DNA from: Kocuria sp.
Lineage (GTDB): Bacteria; Actinomycetota; Actinomycetes; Actinomycetales; Micrococcaceae
Reading direction: 5' to 3'
Assembly (NCBI RefSeq): GCF_030538595.1
Contig: NZ_JAUNTS010000003.1
Span: 198,171 to 262,170, forward strand
Length of the DNA: 64,000 nt
The position numbers and the translations under genes were made by a program. Position 1 is the stretch's first letter, and each line of letters begins with the position of its first letter. The notes beneath the pieces are model-generated. The model did no database searches and was not told the DNA's origin. It saw only the letters and a program-made list of their open reading frames with translations. Positions 16,630-25,544 of this stretch are shown here, in pieces.

Positions 16630-18099
16630 GTGATCACCGGAGACCTCAAGAACAAAATTGACCGCGTTTGGGATGCTTTCTGGTCTGGCGGCATCAGCAA
16701 CCCGTTGGAGGTGATCGAACAGATCACCTACCTGCTGTTCCTGCGGCGGCTGGATGACCTTCAGGTCAATGCGGAGAAAAAGGCGCTGATCACCGGCAAT
16801 GGCCTGGAGAACCCACCGTTCCGCCCGGGGGAGGACCACCTGCGGTGGAGTCGGTTCAAGAACCTGGACCCGCAGACCATGTACCGGACGGTCAGCGGTG
16901 AAGTCTTCCCGTTCCTTCAGAACTACGGCACCCGGGTGGGTGGGGACAACTCCACTTACTCCGAACACATGAGGGACGCCCGCTTCACTATCCCCACCCC
17001 GGCGCTGCTGGCCAAGGTGGTTGACCTGCTGAGCGATGTGGACATGGACAAGCGGGACACCAACGGTGACCTGTACGAATACATGCTCTCCAAGTTGGCC
17101 ACTTCCGGCATGAACGGCCAGTTCCGCACACCGCGCCACATCATCCAGTTGATGGTGGACATGGTGGCACCCACTCCCGACGACGTCATCTGTGACCCCG
17201 CCTGCGGCACCGCCGGTTTCTTGGTCCAGGCCAACGAGTACATCCGCGATCATCACCCGTCTGCTCTGACGCATCCGCAGCAGCGCAAGCACTTCCACCA
17301 GGACATGTTCCACGGGTACGACTTTGACAACGTCATGCTGCGCATCGGCTCCATGAACATGCTGATGCACGGCATTGAGTCCCCGGACATTCGCTACCGG
17401 GACTCGCTGTCCGAAGGTGCCAGTGAGGACACTTCCCGCTACACACTGATCCTTGCCAACCCGCCTTTCGCGGGGTCTTTGGATTATGAAACGACGTCGA
17501 AAGCTCTGCTGAACACGGTCAAGACCAAGAAAACCGAACTGTTGTTCTTGGCTTTGTTCCTCAAGCTGTTGCAGCCTGGTGGCCGCGCTGCCGTGGTGGT
17601 TCCCGACGGCGTCCTGTTCGGCTCATCCACTGCGCACAAAGCCTTGCGCAAAATCCTGGTGGAGGACCAAAAGCTGGATGCCGTGGTCAAGCTGCCGTCC
17701 GGTGTGTTCAAGCCGTACGCGGGGGTCTCCACCGCCATTTTGTTCTTCACTCGAACTGACTCCGGTGGTACCGAGGACGTCTGGTTCTACGACGTCCGCT
17801 CGGATGGATTCTCCCTGGATGACAAGCGCAACCCGGTGGAAACCAACGATCTACCGGACGCCCTGCGGCGGTGGCAGAACCTCGACGACGAACGGGACCG
17901 GTCCCGCACGAATCAAAGCTTCATGGTGCCCAAGCAAGAGATCGTGGATCAGGGCTACGATCTTTCCCTGAACCGGTACAAAGAGATCGAGTACGAGGAA
18001 GTTGAGCACCGCTCCCCGCTGGAAATCATCGCGGACATCGAAAAGCTCGACGCCGAGATCGCCGAGGGCATGGCAGAACTGAAGGCGATGCTGAAATGA
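16630..18099 (+). CDS. hsdM: Type I restriction-modification methyltransferase subunit
   Basis: A 489-residue adenine-N6 methyltransferase. An N-terminal helical HsdM domain (GDLKNKIDRVWDAFWSGG, IEQITYLLFLRRLDD) leads to the AdoMet-binding DPACGTAGF at about 188 and the catalytic ILANPPFAG at about 276. The C-terminal helices (residues about 440-489) would contact HsdS. The GTG at 16630 is preferred because AGGA lies 8 bp upstream and the HsdM domain begins directly; an upstream TTG at 16564 would add 22 residues without homology. It methylates the site chosen by HsdS, overlaps hsdS by 4 bp, and is the first gene of the operon hsdM-hsdS-mrr-hsdR. Confidence 0.93.
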   Translation: MITGDLKNKIDRVWDAFWSGGISNPLEVIEQITYLLFLRRLDDLQVNAEKKALITGNGLENPPFRPGEDHLRWSRFKNLDPQTMYRTVSGEVFPFLQNYGTRVGGDNSTYSEHMRDARFTIPTPALLAKVVDLLSDVDMDKRDTNGDLYEYMLSKLATSGMNGQFRTPRHIIQLMVDMVAPTPDDVICDPACGTAGFLVQANEYIRDHHPSALTHPQQRKHFHQDMFHGYDFDNVMLRIGSMNMLMHGIESPDIRYRDSLSEGASEDTSRYTLILANPPFAGSLDYETTSKALLNTVKTKKTELLFLALFLKLLQPGGRAAVVVPDGVLFGSSTAHKALRKILVEDQKLDAVVKLPSGVFKPYAGVSTAILFFTRTDSGGTEDVWFYDVRSDGFSLDDKRNPVETNDLPDALRRWQNLDDERDRSRTNQSFMVPKQEIVDQGYDLSLNRYKEIEYEEVEHRSPLEIIADIEKLDAEIAEGMAELKAMLK

Positions 18100-19259
18100 A
18101 GGTGGTGAAGCTGGGTGATGTTGCTTCTATAGATCGTCAGATTATTGCGCCGTCTGACCTTGAACCCTCTACTTCATATCTAGGGCTAGAACATATTGCT
18201 CAAGGTGGGCAAATTTTAGACTCAGAGACGATTGGCAGTTCGGGTGTCCGGAGTTCAAAGTTTCGCTTCACAAGCGATCATATCCTTTACGGTAAATTAC
18301 GTCCGTACCTGGCAAAAATAAGTCGACCTTCCTTTAGTGGCGTCTGCAGTACTGACATCCTTGCAATTCTTCCCGGCAGGGACTTGGACCGTAACTATTT
18401 GAACCACTATCTGTTGCAGCCAAATATGGTTGACTACGCGTCCAGTCGAGCAACTGGTGCAAACCTGCCGCGGCTGAGTCCCAACACTCTGGCCGGATTC
18501 CCCGTACCTCTCCCACCTCTCGAAGACCAGCGGCGGATAGCGGCGATCTTGGACAAAGTCGACTCGCTCCGCGCCAAGCGCCGCGAGGCCATCTCCCACT
18601 TGGAAAGCCTGCCGCAAGCCATCTTCCGCGAGATGTATCAGGGTGGCGACCCAGGTGCGTGGCCGCTGCTCCGAGTTGGGGAACTGGTCTCATCTATTGA
18701 AAGTGGATCGAGCCCAAAGTGTGAGAGCCGCCCGGCGTTGGATGGTGAATATGGTGTCTTGAAGCTGGGGGCTGTCACGTATGGTGATTTTAGACCTTCT
18801 GAGAATAAGGCGTACCTGGGGAGCCTTGATGATTTACGAGTTGTTGAGGTTAATTATGGCGATGTCCTTATGACGCGTAAAAATACTCTAGACTTGGTGG
18901 GTGCGGTGGCTGTCGTGGACCAGTTGCATCCAAGGCTAATTCTTCCAGATCTCATATTCCGGCTTAATTTCGTGCCTGGAATTATGGATGCGCATTTTTT
19001 TCAAACTATGATGATGAGTTCGGTCGTCCGTCCACGTGTGCGTCAGCTCGCCGGTGGGTCGGCTGCGAGTATGTCAAATATCTCCAAGCAGCGGCTGAGT
19101 GGGCTCGTCGTTCCAGTGCCGCCGATAGAGCAACAGCGTGCGTTTTCACGAGTTGTAGAGGATGCAAAAGCTCGTCTGCATCGAATGACATTGCAGGCGA
19201 AAGCTCTCGACGAACTTTTCGCATCCCTCCAATCGCGGGCCTTCAAGGGTGAACTTTGA
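18096..19259 (+). CDS. hsdS: Type I restriction specificity subunit
   Basis: A 387-residue HsdS with two target-recognition domains. Repeat 1 covers about 1-150 and ends with PLPPLEDQRRIAAILDKVDSL; repeat 2 covers about 185-350 and ends with VPVPPIEQQRAFSRVVEDA. These paired long helices set the spacing between the two half-sites of the DNA target. The DNA encoding both recognition domains (about 18,120-18,480 and 18,690-19,090) is visibly AT-rich next to the GC-rich conserved spacer and flanking genes, a sign of exchange of recognition domains. The ATG overlaps the hsdM stop (ATGA). The recognised sequence cannot be predicted here. Confidence 0.93.
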   Translation: MKVVKLGDVASIDRQIIAPSDLEPSTSYLGLEHIAQGGQILDSETIGSSGVRSSKFRFTSDHILYGKLRPYLAKISRPSFSGVCSTDILAILPGRDLDRNYLNHYLLQPNMVDYASSRATGANLPRLSPNTLAGFPVPLPPLEDQRRIAAILDKVDSLRAKRREAISHLESLPQAIFREMYQGGDPGAWPLLRVGELVSSIESGSSPKCESRPALDGEYGVLKLGAVTYGDFRPSENKAYLGSLDDLRVVEVNYGDVLMTRKNTLDLVGAVAVVDQLHPRLILPDLIFRLNFVPGIMDAHFFQTMMMSSVVRPRVRQLAGGSAASMSNISKQRLSGLVVPVPPIEQQRAFSRVVEDAKARLHRMTLQAKALDELFASLQSRAFKGEL

Positions 19260-20164
19260 TGCGAGCACCAACGTGGGAGCAGTACATGGCGCCGTCGTTG
19301 CGGGTGCTGGCTGATGGCCAGGTGCACCGGCTGCGCGACGTCATCACGCAAGCAGCAGACCTCCTGGACCTCACCGATGACCAACGAGCCATTCTGATTC
19401 CATCCGGCCAGGAGCAGTGGCTCAATCGTGGCAACTGGGCGTTGTCCTACCTGACTCGTGCGGGTGCAACGGAACGGCCGGGGCGGGGGAGGTATCGGAT
19501 CACCGAGTTGGGGCGTGAGCTGCTGGCACGGAATCCAGACTCCATCACCTTGCGTGACCTCCAGGCTGTGCCGAGCTGGCAGGGGAGCACCGTGCAAAAA
19601 GGTGAAGCGGTCGGCGCGGAGGGTGGCGCCGTCGTCGTCGAAAATGAGCTTGACCCCACGGAACAGATCGCATCGGGGATCGCGCGCATTCAACAAGAGG
19701 TTGCCGAGGACCTGTTGCAGCGCTTGCACGCGCAGGAGCCGGTTTTCTTTGAACAAGCGGTGCTGAATTTGTTGATCGCCATGGGTTACGGCGGTTCCCT
19801 GGGTAAGGCCACGCGTACGCAGCTGTCCAACGATGGCGGTATAGACGGCATCATTGACCAGGATGCGCTGGGTCTGGACCGTATCTACGTGCAGGCAAAA
19901 CGCTATGCACCCGGCACGGCGGTCCAGCGTCCGGAGGTCCAGGCCTTTGCCGGGGCACTCCAGGGGCAGCGGGCAGAGCGCGGAGTGTTCATCACCACCG
20001 GTGGATTCTCGTCAGGGGCTCGCCAGTTTGCGGAGGGTTTGTCCGTCAGGTTGGTGTTGATCGACGGCGCCCGGCTCACTGAGCTCATGATCCGTCACGG
20101 TGTTGGCGTGCAAACCAAGCGGACCGTTCAAATCGTGGAAGTGGATGAAGACTTCTTTGAGTGA
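19259..20164 (+). CDS. mrr: Mrr-family restriction endonuclease
   Basis: A 301-residue protein. Residues about 1-95 are the Mrr N-terminal winged helix (PTWEQYMAPSLRVLADG, ITELGRELLARNP). Residues about 160-285 are a PD-(D/E)xK nuclease with MGYGGSLGKATRTQ, DGGIDGIIDQDALGLD and YVQAKRY, giving the D...QxK active site. Mrr enzymes cut modified DNA. Its place between hsdS and hsdR, with a TGATG overlap to hsdS, is notable: the cassette would both cut unmethylated foreign DNA (HsdRMS) and restrict DNA carrying foreign methylation (Mrr). Confidence 0.9.
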   Translation: MRAPTWEQYMAPSLRVLADGQVHRLRDVITQAADLLDLTDDQRAILIPSGQEQWLNRGNWALSYLTRAGATERPGRGRYRITELGRELLARNPDSITLRDLQAVPSWQGSTVQKGEAVGAEGGAVVVENELDPTEQIASGIARIQQEVAEDLLQRLHAQEPVFFEQAVLNLLIAMGYGGSLGKATRTQLSNDGGIDGIIDQDALGLDRIYVQAKRYAPGTAVQRPEVQAFAGALQGQRAERGVFITTGGFSSGARQFAEGLSVRLVLIDGARLTELMIRHGVGVQTKRTVQIVEVDEDFFE

Positions 20165-20198
20165 TACGGCCGCCTTTGGCGGTTGCATCATGGGAACC

Positions 20199-20226
20199 TT
20201 GGGTTGTCTGACCCTGGCGGTAGGCT
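20199..20226 (+). promoter_or_regulatory. Possible hsdR promoter
   Basis: TTGGGT, 16 bp and TAGGCT in the 136-bp gap between mrr and hsdR. A separate promoter would allow the nuclease subunit to be made after the methylase, a sensible order when the locus enters a new cell. The match is weak at -35. Confidence 0.4.
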
Positions 20227-20300
20227 CGATTCATGGACATCAAAGGTCAGCGGAGGCGAGCGAAAGTGAGCAATCGTCGCTGCCCTTGTAGGGAGACCAC

Positions 20301-23300
20301 GTGAGCAACTTCGGATTCATTCAGCAGGACTGGCCTGGCGTTCATGCGGATGCTCGCCGAGCAGAGAGTTATGTATCCAGTGATCCTGTTGCCGCGTGCT
20401 TCTACAGCCGTCGGGCCATTGAGCAACTGGTTCTGCATCTGTACGACGTCATGGGCTTGCCCGAACCGTACCGCGATGACCTGTCCGCGCGCATTAATGA
20501 ACAACATTTCAAGAACACAGTTGGTGAGGGAATTGTTCTCAAACTGAACCTGATCCGCCGCGTGGGCAATTCCGCTGTTCACAGCAATAAGTCGGTTCCG
20601 CCCCAGGCTGCTCAGCAGGTCTTGAGAGAGCTGTTCCACGTCCTGGTGTTTACCGCTCTGCGCTACTCAACTCGACCTGACCTGGTGCCCACTCGGGCGC
20701 AGTTCGACCCCACACTGGCGGCACGTGCGGCACCGTTGAGCCGCCAGGAGTTGGTAGCTCTCAACAAGAAGTTCCAGGAGCAGGACCAAGCGCACGCTCA
20801 GGCGCTCAAAGAGCAGCAGGACTTGGCGGCAGCCAAGGACGCTGAAATCAAGCAGCTCAAAGAGCAGATTGCCGCAGCCCAAGCTGCCAACAATCGTCCT
20901 GACGACCATGACTACACAGAGGCCGAGACCCGCACAGGCACCATCGACATCATGCTGGGTGAGGCTGGTTGGCCCCTGGACCAGAAGCGGGACCGCGAAT
21001 ACCCGGTAGACGGGATGCCCAAGGGGCGCGGCTATGTGGACTACGTCCTGTGGGGCGCAGACGGATTGCCGCTGGCAGTGGTGGAGGCAAAACGCACCGC
21101 ACGCAGCGCCCAGCTCGGCCAGGAACAGGCCAGACTTTATGCACAGGCTTTGGAGCAAGAGTTCGGGCGCCGCCCAGTGATCTTTTACACCAACGGCCAT
21201 GAACAGTGGCTATGGGACGATCGCGCTTTTGGCGACGACGGCGGGTACCCACCCCGTAAGATTCAGGGCTTCCTCAAACGGGATGAATTGGAGCTGATGA
21301 TTCAGCGCCGTTCCACTCGCACCGCGCTGTCAACGGCGGACGTGGACTCAGCCATCGTGGACCGTTACTACCAATCCCGCGCGGTCAAGGCCATCGGCGC
21401 CGCATTCGACAATCGGGACCGTGATGCGCTGTTGGTCATGGCAACCGGTGCAGGCAAAACCCGCACGGTGATCGCGCTGGTGGACATGCTGACCAAGGCC
21501 AACTGGGTGAAGCGGGTGCTGTTCCTGGCCGACCGCCGGGCGCTGGTGACGCAGGCAGTGAGTAGCTTCAAAACGCATTTGCCCAGCTCCAATCCCGTGA
21601 ACCTCCTGGAAGAACGCCACGGACAGGGCCGGGTGTATGCAGCCACGTACCCCACCATCATGAATCTCATCAATGACGTCAAGGACGGCCGTGAATTCAG
21701 CCCCGGCCACTTTGACCTGGTGGTCATTGATGAAGCCCACCGATCCGTGTACCAGAAGTACCGCGCGATCTTCAGTTGGTTCGACTCCTACCTGGTGGGT
21801 CTGACTGCTACGCCCAAGGAGGAAATTGACCGGAACACCTACGGGTTGTTCAACCTGGAGGACGGGGTCCCTACAGATGCTTACGGCCTGGACCAGGCCA
21901 TTGCTGACAATTACCTTGTGCCGCCGCGCGGCATCGCCGTCGGGACCCGATTCCTGCGTGACGGCATCCGGTATGACCAACTCTCCCAAGAGGAACGGGA
22001 TGACTGGGACGGTCTGGATTGGGGCGACGACGGCGCTCCGGACGCCATTGATTCAGAGGAAATCAACCGTTTCCTCTTCAACGCGGACACAGTGGACAAA
22101 GTCTTGGCGCAGCTCATGACTGACGGACACAAAGTGGCCGGCGGAGACCGGCTGGGCAAGACCATCATTTTTGCCAAGAACCAGGCGCATGCCCAGTTCA
22201 TCGAACAACGGTTCAATATTGCCTACCCCGAATACGGGGGAGAGTTCGCCCGGGTCATCACCCATGGCAATCCGTTCGCGGAGAAGCTGATCGAAGACTT
22301 CAGCCAACCCGACGGAGCCCCGCACATCGCCATCAGCGTGGACATGCTGGACACCGGTATTGATGTGCCAGAAGTGGTCAATCTGGTGTTCTTCAAGGTG
22401 GTCCGCTCCAAGACCAAGTTCTGGCAGATGATTGGGCGTGGAACCCGGTTGTGCCCCGACCTCTACGGTCCGGGGGAGGACAAACATGACTTCTACGTCT
22501 TTGATTTCTGCGGAAACCTGGATTACTTCGGTCAGGACCTGCCTGGCTCTGAGGGTTCCGTGGCCAAATCACTGTCCCAACGCCTGTTTGAAGGACGCCT
22601 GGGCCTGGTGACTGCATTGGACCGAGCGGAGCAACACCCTGATCTCCGCGGCGCAACAGCGGATTGGCTCCACCAGCTGGTCGCCGGGATGAACTTGGAC
22701 AACTTCCTGGTCAGAGCGCATCGGCGCTATGTGGAGAGGTGGGCGGAGCGTCGTCGTTGGGACACCGTCAGCCAAACGGATGTGGCTGACCTCTTGGAGC
22801 ACGTGGCCGACTTGCCGTCAACAGTCCAGGACACGGACGAGGACGCCAAGCGCTTTGACCTCTTTGTGCTCAGGCGTCAGTTGGCGACTTTGGATGGCGA
22901 CGCCACAGTAGCCCAGCGGACACAGGAGTCCATCCAGGCCATCGCGGAGAACCTGCTGAGCAAGGGGGCTATCCCGGTCGTGGCCAAGCAACTGCCGCTG
23001 CTGGAAGAAGTGGCTGAAGAACAGTGGTGGGAGGACGTCACGCTGCCCATGTTGGAAGTCATGCGAGTACGCATCCGGGGGCTGGCACGATTCGTGGAAC
23101 GCACCCGCCGTAATCCGGTTTACACCAACTTCCAAGATGCGCTGAATGAATCGCGGGAAGTGGAGATGCCGCAGGCTGCCATCGGGATGGATTGGGGCCG
23201 TTTTGAAGCCAAGGTCTCCGCGCTGGTTCAACAGAACCAAGATCACCTGACCATTCAGCGCCTCAAGCGCAATAAGCAGCTCACGGCGGAGGATCTGGAA

Positions 23301-23660
23301 GCCCTTGAAGGCATGTTGCTGACAGCCGGGGATGAGCAGGTGAACCTCGACTGGGTCAAGGATCGAGTGGGCAGTCTGGGGGCCTTTGTTCGTACCCTGA
23401 TCGGGTTGGAACGGGAGGCGGTCATGGAGGCATTCTCCCAGTTCCTTGATGAATCCCGGTTCACGGCCGAGCAGATCCGATTCATCGGCATGGTGGTGGA
23501 TGAACTCACCGTCAATGGTGTGATGAAGCCAGAGCGTCTGTTTGAGTCTCCGTACACGGACATGGGACGGGTGGATGCGATCTTCCCGGACAACTGGGTG
23601 GAGATTGCCGGGGTCTTACGCCAGGTCGAATCCACGGCCGACCCGGTTGGTGTCGCCTGA
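20301..23660 (+). CDS. hsdR: Type I restriction endonuclease/translocase subunit with DUF4145 domain
   Basis: A 1119-residue HsdR. Residues about 1-120 are a DUF4145-like helical domain (ACFYSRRAIEQLVLHLYD, LIRRVGNSAVHSNK). A coiled coil rich in Gln, Glu and Ala follows (about 140-195). The HsdR nuclease domain at about 205-300 has GYVDYVLWG and LAVVEAKRT. Helicase motifs are ATGAGKT (about 380), VVIDEAHRS (about 475), LTATP, and the C-terminal helicase half with SVDMLDTGIDVPEV and QMIGRGTRL. The remainder to about 1119 is a helical HsdM-contact region. It translocates DNA with ATP and cuts when complexes collide. The GTG follows AGGGAG. Its TGA abuts the stop of the opposite NYN gene exactly. 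Confidence 0.93.
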   Translation: MSNFGFIQQDWPGVHADARRAESYVSSDPVAACFYSRRAIEQLVLHLYDVMGLPEPYRDDLSARINEQHFKNTVGEGIVLKLNLIRRVGNSAVHSNKSVPPQAAQQVLRELFHVLVFTALRYSTRPDLVPTRAQFDPTLAARAAPLSRQELVALNKKFQEQDQAHAQALKEQQDLAAAKDAEIKQLKEQIAAAQAANNRPDDHDYTEAETRTGTIDIMLGEAGWPLDQKRDREYPVDGMPKGRGYVDYVLWGADGLPLAVVEAKRTARSAQLGQEQARLYAQALEQEFGRRPVIFYTNGHEQWLWDDRAFGDDGGYPPRKIQGFLKRDELELMIQRRSTRTALSTADVDSAIVDRYYQSRAVKAIGAAFDNRDRDALLVMATGAGKTRTVIALVDMLTKANWVKRVLFLADRRALVTQAVSSFKTHLPSSNPVNLLEERHGQGRVYAATYPTIMNLINDVKDGREFSPGHFDLVVIDEAHRSVYQKYRAIFSWFDSYLVGLTATPKEEIDRNTYGLFNLEDGVPTDAYGLDQAIADNYLVPPRGIAVGTRFLRDGIRYDQLSQEERDDWDGLDWGDDGAPDAIDSEEINRFLFNADTVDKVLAQLMTDGHKVAGGDRLGKTIIFAKNQAHAQFIEQRFNIAYPEYGGEFARVITHGNPFAEKLIEDFSQPDGAPHIAISVDMLDTGIDVPEVVNLVFFKVVRSKTKFWQMIGRGTRLCPDLYGPGEDKHDFYVFDFCGNLDYFGQDLPGSEGSVAKSLSQRLFEGRLGLVTALDRAEQHPDLRGATADWLHQLVAGMNLDNFLVRAHRRYVERWAERRRWDTVSQTDVADLLEHVADLPSTVQDTDEDAKRFDLFVLRRQLATLDGDATVAQRTQESIQAIAENLLSKGAIPVVAKQLPLLEEVAEEQWWEDVTLPMLEVMRVRIRGLARFVERTRRNPVYTNFQDALNESREVEMPQAAIGMDWGRFEAKVSALVQQNQDHLTIQRLKRNKQLTAEDLEALEGMLLTAGDEQVNLDWVKDRVGSLGAFVRTLIGLEREAVMEAFSQFLDESRFTAEQIRFIGMVVDELTVNGVMKPERLFESPYTDMGRVDAIFPDNWVEIAGVLRQVESTADPVGVA

Positions 23661-24065
23661 TCATCGCCACTTGTCAGGTCGATCAAAGATTCTGGGCGGG
23701 ATACCTATCACGATTTTTCGTGGCAGCTGCGATTGACGGATCTCCTTAAGCATGCGCACGGCTGGAACCAGATCACTGTCTGCGCTCATAATCAACGCCG
23801 AATCGTAGGTTTGTTCCATGGCATCTCTCAGGAGGTGAAGGGCGATGTTCACATCGGTTTCTTTCTCCTCATTGCGTTGCCACGTTGCATGGCATTTCCG
23901 GCAAGTCTGAGTTTTGCTTTTGTAGTGGCCTTGGATGACCTGAAAACGATCGCCATAGAGCGTCTCAAGCGCAGAGATGTACCGGTCCTGGCGGCTTTCA
24001 GTAGCGGGCACATTGATGACTGGAGCGGTGAGTATTTCACGCAGCTGATCTCGGTGTGTGGACAC
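23661..24065 (-). pseudogene. N-terminally truncated NYN-domain (LabA/DUF88-type) protein
   Basis: The 134 residues match only the second half of NYN-domain RNases: CRKCHATWQRNEEKETDVNIAL, then HLLRDAMEQTYDSALIMSADSDLVPAVRMLKE (both read in pieces), which hold the central ETD and SADSD acidic motifs. The N-terminal first strand with the metal-binding Asp (usually V-D-G-x-N) is missing, and no upstream frame restores it within 200 bp. A CxxC pair (CRKC) is present. A GTG with AGGAG 9 bp upstream could still allow expression. It lies head-to-head at its 3' end with hsdR. Most likely a relic in the defence island, though a shortened active form is possible. Confidence 0.6.
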
Positions 24066-24132
24066 AGGGGGTTACTCCTGGTGTATGGCTACTGCACACC
24101 CCGCTTGCGGCTATTCCGGTAGCTTCAAGCCC

Positions 24133-24160
24133 AACGGCCCGGCTTTTTAGTTGGGCCGTT
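24133..24160 (+). terminator. Hairpin followed by T5
   Basis: AACGGCCC (24133-24140) pairs with GGGCCGTT (24153-24160), followed by TTT. It looks like an intrinsic terminator for plus-strand transcription, although the nearest plus-strand gene (hsdR) ended 470 bp earlier. It may stop read-through toward the minus-strand tRNA-Ser gene, or mark an unannotated short RNA. Confidence 0.45.
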
Positions 24161-24196
24161 TTTGTGCTCGGAACAGAGGCCACATCTTCCAACACC

Positions 24197-24240
24197 AAAG
24201 GCCCGGTGACCAGCATATAACCGCTGGTCACCGGGCCTTT
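24197..24240 (-). terminator. tRNA-Ser terminator
   Basis: A perfect 18-bp stem (24197-24214 with 24223-24240) with an 8-nt AT-rich loop. It starts 8 bp after the 3' end of the minus-strand tRNA-Ser and is followed by TTTGG in that direction. Confidence 0.85.
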
Positions 24241-24248
24241 GCCTGGTG

Positions 24249-24336
24249 CGGAAGGTGTAGGATTCGAACCTACGGTACGGGGTTACCGCACACCGGTTTT
24301 CAAGACCGGCTCCTTCGGCCGCTCGGACAACCTTCC
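24249..24336 (-). tRNA. tRNA-Ser (anticodon UGA)
   Basis: An 88-nt cloverleaf on the minus strand. The acceptor GGAAGGT pairs with its 3' partner; the anticodon stem CCGGT/ACCGG encloses the loop CTTGAAA; a long class-II variable arm and the T-loop GGTTCGAATCC follow. The discriminator base is G and CCA is not encoded. It is followed by a strong terminator and diverges from the quinone oxidoreductase gene. Confidence 0.96.
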
Positions 24337-24387
24337 ATGTACTTGGTCGGCTCTCACCGCCTTGTACGAGCGACTACAGTAGCACAC

Positions 24388-25371
24388 ATGCGAGCCGTCA
24401 TTGACACCACTCCGGGCGGGCCGGAAGTTCTACGCGTCACGGAGCATGCGCGTCCTGATCTGCACAGCGACGCCGTTCGGATCGCCGTCGCAGCCGCCGG
24501 TCTGAACAGGGCTGATGTGCGGCAGAGAACTGGTAATTACAAGATTCCTGCGGGCGCTTCCAAGGTGTTCGGACTGGAAGTGTCTGGGGTTGTCACGGAG
24601 ATAGGCCCTGATGTTGACGCTGCCCGGAATCTGAAGGTGGGGGACCGGGTCTGTGCCCTTCTGGACTCGGGCGGCTACGCAGAGGAAGTGGTGGCGCCGA
24701 CCGCCAACGTGCTGCCGATTCCGGAGTCCATCACCATGGAAGAAGCCGCAGGTCTACCGGAGGTGCTGGCCACGGTGTGGTCCAACATTTTCATGGAGGC
24801 TCGTGCCCAACCAGGGGAGACCGTCTTGATTCACGGCGGCTCCGGCGGCATTGGTAGTGCGGCTATCCAAATGTGCAACGCCTTTGGGCTGAACGTGCTG
24901 ACCACGGTGGGCAGCGCAGCAAAAGCCGAATACGTCAGGGAACTCGGTGCCCAGGCCATCCGATATGACACTCAGGACTTTGCGCAGCAAGTCCTTGACC
25001 TCACGGATGGTCAAGGAGCTGACATCATCTTGGACGTGGTGGGTGCCAAATACCTGGAGTCCAACATCAAGGCCTCGGCTGAGGATGGTCGTCTGGTGAT
25101 CATCGGCCTTCAAGGCGGGCGCACCGCAGAGATTGACTTGGCTCGGTTGATGGGCCGCAGATTGCATCTGATCGGGACCACTCTGCGGGCAAGGCCGCCC
25201 CGGCAGAAGGCTGAGATCATGGCCCAACTCAAGAAGCATGTGTGGCCCCTGGTGGAGAGTGGGCGGATTGCCGTGCGCATCGACCGGACGTTTCCCTTGG
25301 ATGAAGTTGCGGCCGCTCACGAGTACTTCGATTCGGGCGCTCACCTGGGCAAAGTCCTGCTGGTGCCATAA
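24388..25371 (+). CDS. NAD(P)H:quinone oxidoreductase, zinc-free MDR family
   Basis: A 327-residue medium-chain reductase of the quinone oxidoreductase/PIG3 type. GroES-like part: GLNRADVRQRTGNY, KVFGLEVSGVVTEIGP; Rossmann part: VLIHGGSGGIGSAAIQMC. No zinc-ligand cysteine pattern is seen. It is likely to reduce quinones or enones with NADPH. The ATG at 24388 is chosen because the protein begins there in frame with family members, with the -10-like TACAGT 7 bp upstream and no Shine-Dalgarno, so the mRNA is probably leaderless. Confidence 0.88.
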   Translation: MRAVIDTTPGGPEVLRVTEHARPDLHSDAVRIAVAAAGLNRADVRQRTGNYKIPAGASKVFGLEVSGVVTEIGPDVDAARNLKVGDRVCALLDSGGYAEEVVAPTANVLPIPESITMEEAAGLPEVLATVWSNIFMEARAQPGETVLIHGGSGGIGSAAIQMCNAFGLNVLTTVGSAAKAEYVRELGAQAIRYDTQDFAQQVLDLTDGQGADIILDVVGAKYLESNIKASAEDGRLVIIGLQGGRTAEIDLARLMGRRLHLIGTTLRARPPRQKAEIMAQLKKHVWPLVESGRIAVRIDRTFPLDEVAAAHEYFDSGAHLGKVLLVP

Positions 25372-25544
25372 CTGCCGGACTGGATGGGCGCACCGCCATT
25401 GCATGAACTTGGCGCGTTCAAACATTTGAGAGCAATAACAGTGTTTCAGCTCATATTCAGGCCTAAACTCACGATGTCCTGAGGCTGCGTGTTCTGCGGA
25501 ACAACCCTCACCTAAACAGCAGCCTCCTTCTCATCAGGAGCACC

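Noticed and set aside
24151-24387. N-terminal extension of the quinone oxidoreductase
   Set aside because: It would run antisense through the tRNA-Ser gene; family alignment starts at the ATG at 24388.
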